From AP-15 sp045802495 (GTDB taxonomy: Bacteria > Pseudomonadota > Alphaproteobacteria > ATCC43930 > CGMCC-115725), in NCBI GenBank assembly GCA_045802495.1, contig JBJMQW010000347.1, positions 1 to 11,642 of the forward strand: 11,642 nt of DNA. The letters are read 5' to 3'. The position numbers were made by a program, and so were the translations under genes. Shown here one piece after another: positions 1 through 5,811 of the stretch (position 1 is its first letter; the number at the start of each line of letters is the position of its first letter). The notes under the pieces were generated by a model. The model searched no databases. It saw nothing but the letters and a program-made list of their open reading frames with translations, and was not told the DNA's origin.

Positions 1-567
1 GTCCATCAGGATCCCCATTGTCTTTGGCCGCTTGCCGGTGGCGCTTTCGGCGAGCTTGAGGAATGTCGGCAAGGTCTCCGCCGCCTGGTGGCCCGCGGTA
101 GGCGAGGTCTGGAAGACATATTTGAAACCACGCCCGGTGATCAGGTCCGAGTAGGACAGCGTCAGCATGGGGAGCTGCGCGCGTTCGGTAACTTCGGTGA
201 CCGCGAGGGTGAACGAGCTGAGCCATGCGCCGGTGCCGCCGACGAGATCGGGGTCCTGCGCCAGGAGCCGTTGCGCGGCATTCTTCGCCTTCTCGGTGCT
301 GTCGCCGGCGTCGGCGACGACGAGCGCCAGCTTGGCGCCGCCCAGCGCCTTGATCCCGCCTTTCTGATTGATCTCCTCGATCGCCATATCGGCGCCCATG
401 CGCATCAGCTGGCCCTGCCGCGCCCACGGGCCGGAGAGTGGCGCGATCATCGCCACCCGCACCTCCTTGGCTTGCGCCGCCGCTGGCTGCAACCCCAAGG
501 CCATGGCCCCCGCCGCCGCCAGCCCGGAGCCAAACTCGCGGCGCGTCGTTCCCTTCCTCATCGACAT
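1..567 (-). CDS. HAAT-family (Leu/Ile/Val-type) ABC transporter substrate-binding protein, 3' end outside window
   Basis: Periplasmic ligand-binding protein that delivers substrate to the neighbouring Liv permease. The first 189 codons are present and the rest runs off the left edge. The N-terminus has a twin-arginine-type signal (TRREF at residues 8-12) followed by a short Ala/Gly-rich hydrophobic stretch and a probable cleavage after AAA/AQA near residue 32, so export in folded form by Tat is likely. The mature start (VRVAMIAPLSGPWARQG) and the later AIEEINQKGGI are typical of the periplasmic-binding-protein type 1 fold of the LivJ/LivK family. It starts 7 nt after the livM-livG stop, with GGGAG just upstream. 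Two in-frame ATGs compete: 567 (very close to GGGAG) and 561 (better spacing), so the true start may be 561. The ligand cannot be read from the sequence; amino acids, amides, urea and aromatic acids are all known for the family. Confidence 0.93.
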   Translation of the reverse strand, partial: MSMRKGTTRREFGSGLAAAGAMALGLQPAAAQAKEVRVAMIAPLSGPWARQGQLMRMGADMAIEEINQKGGIKALGGAKLALVVADAGDSTEKAKNAAQRLLAQDPDLVGGTGAWLSSFTLAVTEVTERAQLPMLTLSYSDLITGRGFKYVFQTSPTAGHQAAETLPTFLKLAESATGKRPKTMGILMD

Positions 568-574
568 TTTCTCC

Positions 575-2335
575 CTAAGCTACGGCGTCTGCGACCCGAT
601 CCATCCAGCGCCGGCCGAGGTAAGCTTCAATGACGCGGCGGTCGCGGACGATTTCGTCCGGCCGCCCGGCGGCAATCAGTCGACCGTGGTCAAGAACGCT
701 GAACTCGTCGACCAGCTGAACCATCGCCTGCATCGTATGCTCGATGATCAGTACGGTCACGCCTTCGTCGCGGATCCGGCGAATGACGGCGAGTATGCCG
801 GCGAGATCCTGGTGGGCGAGCCCGGCCAATGTTTCGTCGAGCAGCACCAGCCGCGGATGCGGCGCTAGGGCCCGAGCGAGCTCCATGAGCCGCAATTCTC
901 GCGTCGTCAGCCCACCCGCCAGAGCAGTTGCCCGGTCCAAGAGTCCGACGCGATCGAGCGCGGCTGTCGCCATCTGTTCGGCCACGGCGTCGTCCCGGGC
1001 GCCGACAAAGGCGCCGACCACGACGTTCTCGAGAACCGTCATGCGAGGAAAGGCTCGTACAACCTGAAACGTCCGGCCAATCCCGCGGCGGCACACCTGG
1101 TTCGGCCGCAGCCCCGCAAGCGGCGCGCCGGCATAGCTGACGCTGCCGGTGTCGGGAGCGAGAAACCCATTGACGACATTGAACAATGTCGTCTTGCCCG
1201 CGCCGTTGGGGCCGATGATGCCATGCAGGCTGCCTTCGCGGACGGTCAGGTCGATGTCGTCGAGCGCGCGCAGCCCGCCAAAGGAAATTCCGATGCCGCG
1301 CAGCTCGAGCAGCCCGCCTCCATAAGCGGGCCGCGGTGCCGGTGCGACCGCAGGAACGGACGACGCCGCAATGGGGCGCTGCGGGCGGGATTTGACGAAA
1401 CGGTCGCGCAAGCGCCAGTAGACACCTTCCGGCGCGAGGAGGATGATAATGATGATGGCGACGCCGTAGACGACACCCTGAATTCCCGGCAATACGTCGC
1501 CGAGCTCGCCATTCAGCCCCTCGGCGAGGGGCACCAATACGACTGCGCCGATGACCGGACCCCACAGGCTGCCGACGCCGCCGAACAATGCCAGGATCAA
1601 CGGTTGCGCCGATACCAGCATGCCGAAGACGCTCTCGGGTGTTACCACCAGCAGCACGACGGCGTAGAGTCCGCCTGCCATCGCCGCCAGCGCCCCGCTC
1701 AGCGCGATCGCCCGCATTTTCCAGCGCCAGGTGTCGATGCCGGCGGCCTCCGCCGCCGGTTCGTTCTGCTTGATCGCCAGCAATGCTCGTCCGAAGCGCG
1801 AATTCTCGACCCGGAGCGAGACTGCGAGGGCAATGACCAGCAAGCCGACCGCAAGAACGACATATCCCCTCGGATCGGCAAATTGCATGTACAGAAACGG
1901 CGCCTCGCGCTTCATCGGCAAGGACACCTCCTGGTACCCCAGCCACTGGAAGACGTAGAGAACGGCCAATGGGTAGGCGAGCATCGCAAGGGCGAAATAA
2001 TGGCCGCGCAACCGAAAGGTCGGGTAGCCGATTATGGCTCCGGCAATTGCGCCGATAACGGCGCCCAGTGGGATGCCGAGCCACGGCGTCAGATCGAAAT
2101 GGACCATTCCGAGCGTCACAGTGTACGCGCCGAGGCCCCAGAACGCCGCATGCCCAAACGAGAAATAGCCGCTGTACCCGCTCAGAACATTCCAGGCCAG
2201 CGACAGCACCGCCCACAGTAGAACCTGGGTCAAAACGAGTTGATAATAGGCGCTCTGAATAACGAGGGAGACCAGCAGAAAGATGACCGCGACCGCGAGG
2301 ATCGCCCAGCGCTGTCGTGCCGCTTGGGTATTCAA
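575..2335 (-). CDS. livM-livG: Fused LivM permease - LivG ATPase of the HAAT-family ABC importer
   Basis: A 586-residue protein combining inner-membrane permease and cytoplasmic ATPase. Residues 1-310 are LivM-like: about eight to ten hydrophobic segments, FSFGHAAFWGLGAY at 58-71, and the cytoplasmic coupling loop around 182-222. A Pro/Ala-rich linker (about 311-341) leads to a LivG-like ATPase at 342-586 with Walker A GPNGAGKTT (375-383), Q-loop Q424, Walker B LVLLDE (496-501) and H533. The ABC signature is unusual: GGLTTRELRLMELARAL (474-490) replaces the LivG form LPYGQQRRLEIARAL. The Pro after the Walker B Glu is Thr. The start is TTG at 2335, chosen because the LivM homology begins there and it overlaps the livH stop in TTGA, which suggests translational coupling. 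The frame stays open upstream to 3748 through livH, but that part is a shadow. LivM-LivG fusions are known in proteobacteria, so this is not a sequencing error. Confidence 0.93.
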   Translation of the reverse strand: MNTQAARQRWAILAVAVIFLLVSLVIQSAYYQLVLTQVLLWAVLSLAWNVLSGYSGYFSFGHAAFWGLGAYTVTLGMVHFDLTPWLGIPLGAVIGAIAGAIIGYPTFRLRGHYFALAMLAYPLAVLYVFQWLGYQEVSLPMKREAPFLYMQFADPRGYVVLAVGLLVIALAVSLRVENSRFGRALLAIKQNEPAAEAAGIDTWRWKMRAIALSGALAAMAGGLYAVVLLVVTPESVFGMLVSAQPLILALFGGVGSLWGPVIGAVVLVPLAEGLNGELGDVLPGIQGVVYGVAIIIIILLAPEGVYWRLRDRFVKSRPQRPIAASSVPAVAPAPRPAYGGGLLELRGIGISFGGLRALDDIDLTVREGSLHGIIGPNGAGKTTLFNVVNGFLAPDTGSVSYAGAPLAGLRPNQVCRRGIGRTFQVVRAFPRMTVLENVVVGAFVGARDDAVAEQMATAALDRVGLLDRATALAGGLTTRELRLMELARALAPHPRLVLLDETLAGLAHQDLAGILAVIRRIRDEGVTVLIIEHTMQAMVQLVDEFSVLDHGRLIAAGRPDEIVRDRRVIEAYLGRRWMDRVADAVA

Positions 2336-3270
2336 GTTCGCTCGCTGAGCCGGCCGAACAGCCCTTGCGGCCGTAGAAAAATGATCAACAGAAATACGAC
2401 AAAAATAGCCGTGTTCTGCAGCTGATACGGCAGGACCAGGGTCGACATCTGCTGGACAATGCCAATGAGGAGCCCGCCCCAGAAGGCGCCGAGAATGCTG
2501 CCGAGGCCACCGAGCACGACGCCCGCATACATGACGATGACGAAGTCGAACCCGACATAGGGCTGAAAGGATTGCGACGCCGCCAGCAGCCCTCCGGCCA
2601 CCGCAGTGATGCCGACGCCGAGGCACCAGGCGAGGCGATGCGCCCTGTCGACGTCGATTCCCATGTAGAGCGCAGCGGTGCTGTTGTCGGCCGCGGCGCG
2701 CAAGGCTTTTCCCGCCCGGCTGCGGCTGAGAAACAGATAGACCGCGACGACGAGCGCGACGGCGACAAGAAAGCTGACGACGCGCGCCTGGTTGAGAAGG
2801 ACGGGACCAATCTCCCAGGAGCGGCGCGACAAGGGGGTGCGGATACCCTGCGGTGTCGAGCCGAAGACGATCAGGCCGCCATTCTGCAGGATCAGCGACA
2901 GGCCCAGAGTGACAATGATCTGGCCGTAAGCCCCCGCGCCCTCGGATGATGCAACGCCGGCGCCGGTGACCCGCGACACGATAAAACGATGGGCCACCCA
3001 TCCGACTGCAAAGACCACCGGGCCGGCGAGAAACGCGGCGATGATCGGACCGGCATAAGGCCCAAGAAAATTGAGGATGCCGTACCCGGTCGTCAGGTAG
3101 AACGCGGCATACATGCCGAGCATCAGAAAATCGCCTTGCGCGAAATTGATGACGCGCATCGAGCCGAAGATGATGCCGAGTCCGATGCACATCAGCGCGT
3201 ACGCGCCGCCGACAGTCACGCCGGCGGCGAGCGCCTGCAGAAATGACGCGAGCGCAGGTGCGATTTCCAT
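2332..3270 (-). CDS. livH: LivH-type permease of the HAAT-family ABC importer
   Basis: Inner-membrane permease of 312 residues, the usual length for LivH, and the partner of the LivM half of the next gene. The family hallmark FGSMRVINFAQGDFLMLG lies at about residues 35-52 of a protein made almost entirely of hydrophobic segments. The C-terminal IFLRPQGLFG is also typical. It starts at ATG 3270 with only a weak AGGCG upstream, and ends in a TTGA overlap with livM-livG. It is first in a minus-strand unit livH, livM-livG, binding protein. Its start is 55 bp from the divergent livF start, with an inverted repeat between. The family and role are clear; the transported substrate is not. Confidence 0.95.
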   Translation of the reverse strand: MEIAPALASFLQALAAGVTVGGAYALMCIGLGIIFGSMRVINFAQGDFLMLGMYAAFYLTTGYGILNFLGPYAGPIIAAFLAGPVVFAVGWVAHRFIVSRVTGAGVASSEGAGAYGQIIVTLGLSLILQNGGLIVFGSTPQGIRTPLSRRSWEIGPVLLNQARVVSFLVAVALVVAVYLFLSRSRAGKALRAAADNSTAALYMGIDVDRAHRLAWCLGVGITAVAGGLLAASQSFQPYVGFDFVIVMYAGVVLGGLGSILGAFWGGLLIGIVQQMSTLVLPYQLQNTAIFVVFLLIIFLRPQGLFGRLSERT

Positions 3271-3280
3271 AAATAACGCC

Positions 3281-3306
3281 TAGCACGCGTTGGACCGCGC
3301 GCGCTA
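3281..3306. promoter_or_regulatory. Inverted repeat in the livH/livF divergent promoter region, candidate operator
   Basis: TAGCACGCG (3281-3289) and CGCGCGCTA (3298-3306) are inverted copies matching at 8 of 9 positions, separated by 8 nt. The dyad centres in the 55-bp gap (3271-3325) between two divergent start codons. That is where a dimeric regulator could control both transcripts. No convincing -10/-35 boxes stand out. Binding is an inference; a G/C-rich dyad can arise by chance in this composition. Confidence 0.4.
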
Positions 3307-3325
3307 CCCGCGATAAGAGTAGTTG

Positions 3326-4033
3326 ATGTTGGAAATCCACAATCTGAGCGTCACCTATGGCGGGCTCGCCGCCCTCTCCGATGTGTCGCTCGCTGTCGCC
3401 GAAGGCCAGTTCGTTGCCATTGTGGGACCGAACGGCGCGGGCAAGACGACGTTGTTCAAGGCGATCTCCGGAACCGTCAAGCCGGTGGCCGGGCGGATCG
3501 CCTATGACGGGCGCGACCTCCTCGAACTGCCGCCCTGGCAGCGGGCCCATCTCGGCATCGCGCATGTGCCCGAGGGAAGGCAGGTGTTCAGCGATCTGAC
3601 CGTGCTCGAAAACCTGGAGATGGGCGCCTATCCGCAAAATGGCCGCAGCCAGTGGGCGCGCAACGCCGAGCGAATCTTTGCGCTCTTCCCGGTGCTCGCG
3701 GAACGTCGCCACCAGCTCGCCGGAACGCTGTCGGGCGGCGAGCAGCAAATGCTGGCGATCGGCCGCGGCATCGCGTCTTCGCCGCGGCTCCTGTTATTGG
3801 ACGAGCCCTCCATGGGCTTGGCCCCGGCCATCGCCGATCTGATCTTCGACCGGATCGCCGCCCTCAACCGCGAGGATCGGCTCACCCTGCTGCTCGTCGA
3901 ACAGCGCGTGGCCGAGGCGCTCGAATCCTGCGATTACGGTTACGTGCTCGAGACGGGCCGGGTCGTCCTTGAAGGCCGGCACGAAGCCCTGATCGCCGAC
4001 GACCGCATCCGTCGTGCCTATCTCGGCATGTAG
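3326..4033 (+). CDS. livF: LivF-type ATPase of the HAAT-family ABC importer
   Basis: Cytoplasmic ATPase of 235 residues, standard for LivF. It is expected to pair with the LivG domain of the fusion protein to power import. It has Walker A GPNGAGKTT (34-42), a canonical signature LSGGEQQ (135-141), Walker B LLLLDEPSMGL (155-165) and LLVEQRV (189-195), where Gln replaces the switch His, as is normal in LivF. The ATG at 3326 is preferred because AAGAG lies 6 nt upstream; TTG codons at 3323 and 3329 are alternatives. It is encoded on the opposite strand from livH, livM-livG and the binding protein, whereas Liv ATPases usually sit in line with their permeases. The signature in this subunit is intact while that of its partner is degenerate, so the two ATP sites may not be equivalent. 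Confidence 0.95.
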   Translation: MLEIHNLSVTYGGLAALSDVSLAVAEGQFVAIVGPNGAGKTTLFKAISGTVKPVAGRIAYDGRDLLELPPWQRAHLGIAHVPEGRQVFSDLTVLENLEMGAYPQNGRSQWARNAERIFALFPVLAERRHQLAGTLSGGEQQMLAIGRGIASSPRLLLLDEPSMGLAPAIADLIFDRIAALNREDRLTLLLVEQRVAEALESCDYGYVLETGRVVLEGRHEALIADDRIRRAYLGM

Positions 4034-4162
4034 CTCCGGCCACAACCAAAATCTGGCAGCGGAATCGCCTGGCGCTGCACGGCCGGCCTGTTCGAGAGGA
4101 TCAACCTAGGATTCGCCCGGAATACGGAAATGCCTTAGGATTGTCCGACAGGGTTTCTCATC

Positions 4163-4168
4163 GGGAGG
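4163..4168 (+). promoter_or_regulatory. Ribosome binding site fixing the VOC dioxygenase start
   Basis: GGGAGG lies 5 nt before ATG 4174 and is the best Shine-Dalgarno match in the neighbourhood. It favours ATG 4174 over the in-frame TTG at 4141, which would add 11 residues unlike the family N-terminus. Confidence 0.75.
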
Positions 4169-4173
4169 TTGCC

Positions 4174-5118
4174 ATGCCGGTTATCAAAGCCTTCGATCTC
4201 GCTTATGGGCGGCTGCGTTCGCCCGATCTCGACAAGCAGGAGGAATTCCTGACCGATTTCGGCATGATCCGAGCCGAGCGGACCAAAAACGCCCTCTATA
4301 TGCGCGGCACCGATGCGCCGCACCACATCCATGTCACCGAATTGGGCGAGCCGCGCTATGTCGGAATCGCCGTCCATGCGGCCAGCATGGAGGATTTGGA
4401 ACGGATTTCGCGAGCCGACGGCGCCTCGGCAATCGAAGATATCGACGAGCCCGGCGGCGGTAAGCGCGTACGTTTGACCGATCCCGACGGGTATCAGGTT
4501 GAAATCGTCCACGGCATGGCGCTGCTCGATCCGATCGAGGTGCCGCGCCCCGCGGTCAACTCCGGCGACAACAAATACCGCCGTAAGGGTGAGCTTTTCC
4601 GTATCGAGCGCGGCCCGTCGCACGTCAAGCGTTTCGGTCATTTCGTCATCATGACCAAAAATTTCGACAAGACGCTGGGCTGGTATCGGGAGATGCTCGG
4701 CTTTCGTTGCTCGGACGAATTCTATGCCGGGGAGAAAAGCAACATCGTCGGCTCGTTCAATCGCCTCGACCGTGGTGACGGCTATGTCGACCATCATGCC
4801 TTCTTCTGCATTCGCGGCGACAAAAGCGGCCTCAATCACCTGTCGTTCGAGGCCGCCGATATCGACGATGTCATGGTCGGTCACGAGCATCTGGAGCAGA
4901 AGGGCTACCAGCATATGTGGGGCATTGGCCGCCATCTGATCGGCAGCCAGCTCTTCGACTACTGGGCCGATCCGTGGGGCCGAGTGCACGAGCATTGGGC
5001 CGATACCGATGTGCTGAACGCCCACACCCCGCCCAATCTCCTGGAGCGCGGCGAGGGTACCGGCGGTCCCTGGGGTCAACCAATCCCGCAGATCTTCATG
5101 GGCCACGCCTCACCCTGA
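4174..5118 (+). CDS. Two-domain VOC-superfamily protein, probable extradiol ring-cleavage dioxygenase
   Basis: A cytoplasmic protein of 314 residues, near the roughly 300 of catechol 2,3-dioxygenase and BphC. The N-terminal VOC module (about 8-115) is followed by a second (about 150-280). The second carries the expected Fe(II) ligands H156 (RFGHFVI), H222 (GLNHLSFE) and E273 (VHEHW). It also has the active-site residues H208 (DHHAFF), H254 (IGRH) and Y263 (FDYW). Spacings H156-H208-H222-H254-Y263-E273 closely follow BphC H146-H195-H210-H241-Y250-E260 as I recall them. The residues after H254 (LIG) differ from the Asn-Asp seen in BphC, so the substrate may differ. It lies 140 nt downstream of livF on the same strand, close enough to be co-transcribed, with a strong GGGAGG site. 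The ring-cleavage role is a structural inference; no other aromatic-pathway gene is visible. A non-catalytic or glyoxalase-like VOC role is less likely. Confidence 0.8.
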   Translation: MPVIKAFDLAYGRLRSPDLDKQEEFLTDFGMIRAERTKNALYMRGTDAPHHIHVTELGEPRYVGIAVHAASMEDLERISRADGASAIEDIDEPGGGKRVRLTDPDGYQVEIVHGMALLDPIEVPRPAVNSGDNKYRRKGELFRIERGPSHVKRFGHFVIMTKNFDKTLGWYREMLGFRCSDEFYAGEKSNIVGSFNRLDRGDGYVDHHAFFCIRGDKSGLNHLSFEAADIDDVMVGHEHLEQKGYQHMWGIGRHLIGSQLFDYWADPWGRVHEHWADTDVLNAHTPPNLLERGEGTGGPWGQPIPQIFMGHASP

Positions 5119-5119
5119 T

Positions 5120-5209
5120 TTGTAGCTGCGAGATTGCTTCGTCGCTCCGCTCCTCGCAATGACTCCTCACCGTCATTGCGAGCGCAGCGCGGCAATCTCG
5201 CGCCTACAA
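5120..5209. repeat. Long imperfect palindrome resembling an alphaproteobacterial dispersed repeat, possible bidirectional terminator
   Basis: Three paired blocks fold around an 8-nt loop (5164-5171): TTGTAG (5120-5125) with CTACAA (5204-5209), GCGAGATTGC (5128-5137) with GCAATCTCGC (5192-5201), and CTCGCAATGAC (5153-5163) with GTCATTGCGAG (5172-5182). It begins right after the dioxygenase stop and lies between two convergent genes. From memory, GTCATTGCGAG...GCAATC modules recur many times in Bradyrhizobium-type genomes as short non-coding repeats. There is no T-run, so intrinsic termination is uncertain. The hairpin could still stabilise 3' ends. Confidence 0.8.
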
Positions 5210-5244
5210 GTATTTCCACGGGCAGTCCTGGGCTCGCGAGTGAA

Positions 5245-5291
5245 GGCGGCCACCTAAGATTGGGCTACCGGCGGCAGGGGGCGTGGCCGCC
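5245..5291. repeat. Perfect 9-bp inverted repeat across the end of the thioesterase gene
   Basis: GGCGGCCAC (5245-5253) and GTGGCCGCC (5283-5291) are exact inverted copies with a 29-nt spacer. The left arm directly adjoins the thioesterase stop codon and the right arm lies inside its last codons. On the plus strand the right arm is followed by GGTTTTC, a weak T-tract. It could help stop transcripts reading through from the dioxygenase side. The long loop makes a strong terminator doubtful. Confidence 0.3.
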
Positions 5292-5712
5292 GGTTTTCGC
5301 CGATTGCAACATAGGTAAAGATTGCCTCGGTGACCTTGCGCGCGTCGAGCGAAGGCAGATGACGGCGCCACGCCTCGACGCGAACCGTCATCGAGGTTCG
5401 CCCCGTCCTGACCAGCTCCCCGTAGCAGCTCACCTCGTCGCCGACAAAGACCGGCTCGTGGAATACCATCCCGTCGACCGCCACCGTCGCGCAGCGGCCA
5501 CGCGCGCGTTGCGTGGCAAGGCTGCCTCCGGCGACATCCATTTGGGACATCAGCCATCCGCCAAAAATATCGCCGTTCGGGTTGGCGTCGGCGGGCATCG
5601 CCACGACACGGACGAGCGGCAGGGTCGGAGGCAGCCTCGGCCGGCCGTCTTGCTCCCGGTTATCCACGTGCAATTCCGCCGTTTCCGGCCATTCGGCAAA
5701 CCCTTCCGCCAT
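5254..5712 (-). CDS. yciA: YciA-type hotdog-fold acyl-CoA thioesterase
   Basis: Cytoplasmic enzyme of 152 residues expected to hydrolyse acyl-CoA to free acid and CoA. The core VVAMPADANPNGDIFGGWL (about residues 36-54) with SQMD at 56-59 closely matches YciA, where the Asp of this motif is catalytic. VDGMVFHEPVFVGDEVSCYG (79-98) and TEAIFTYVAI (128-137) complete the hotdog pattern. About 30 residues precede the core, more than usual, so the N-terminus may be overcalled. ATG 5712 has no clear Shine-Dalgarno, and a GTG at codon 16 is an alternative. It converges on the dioxygenase gene and diverges from the Tyr/Gly-rich gene across 99 bp. No operon partner is visible within the window. Confidence 0.9.
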   Translation of the reverse strand: MAEGFAEWPETAELHVDNREQDGRPRLPPTLPLVRVVAMPADANPNGDIFGGWLMSQMDVAGGSLATQRARGRCATVAVDGMVFHEPVFVGDEVSCYGELVRTGRTSMTVRVEAWRRHLPSLDARKVTEAIFTYVAIGENRRPRPLPPVAQS

Positions 5713-5739
5713 GTCACGAGCCCAAGCGTCGTCAGGGCT

Positions 5740-5769
5740 TTGCTGGTTGGAATGGGCTATCCATATAGC
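5740..5769 (+). promoter_or_regulatory. Possible sigma-70-like promoter for the Tyr/Gly-rich gene and downstream run
   Basis: TTGCTG (5740-5745) is followed after 17-18 nt by ATATAG/TATAGC (5763-5769), about 45 nt before ATG 5812. It lies in the 99-bp gap between divergent genes, in a locally A/T-richer patch. The match to consensus is moderate, so this is only a candidate. If real, it would drive a run of seven same-strand genes. Confidence 0.3.
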
Positions 5770-5811
5770 ACGTTATCTTTGGGTCTTTGGGCTGATCAGT
5801 TGGAGAAACCT

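Noticed and set aside
690..2216. 508-codon minus-strand ORF overlapping livM-livG
   Set aside because: Arg/Ala-rich shadow of the real gene in another frame, typical of GC-rich DNA; no recognisable motif.
2336..3748. Open upstream extension of the livM-livG reading frame, making a 1057-codon ORF
   Set aside because: It lies in a different frame on the same strand as livH, gives Arg-rich text without family resemblance, and continues into the antisense of livF. The LivM homology begins at TTG 2335.
4056..4078. GCAGCG...CGCTGC hairpin after livF as a terminator
   Set aside because: Only 6 bp with an 11-nt loop and no T-run; too weak to call.
4135..5106. 323-codon minus-strand ORF opposite the dioxygenase gene
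   Set aside because: Its length mirrors the real gene because stops are rare on the antisense of GC-rich codons. The plus-strand product has complete family motifs and a strong ribosome site.
5134..5811. Upstream extension of the Tyr/Gly-rich frame
   Set aside because: It crosses the palindromic repeat and the antisense of yciA. The signal peptide and GGAG site clearly place the start at 5812.
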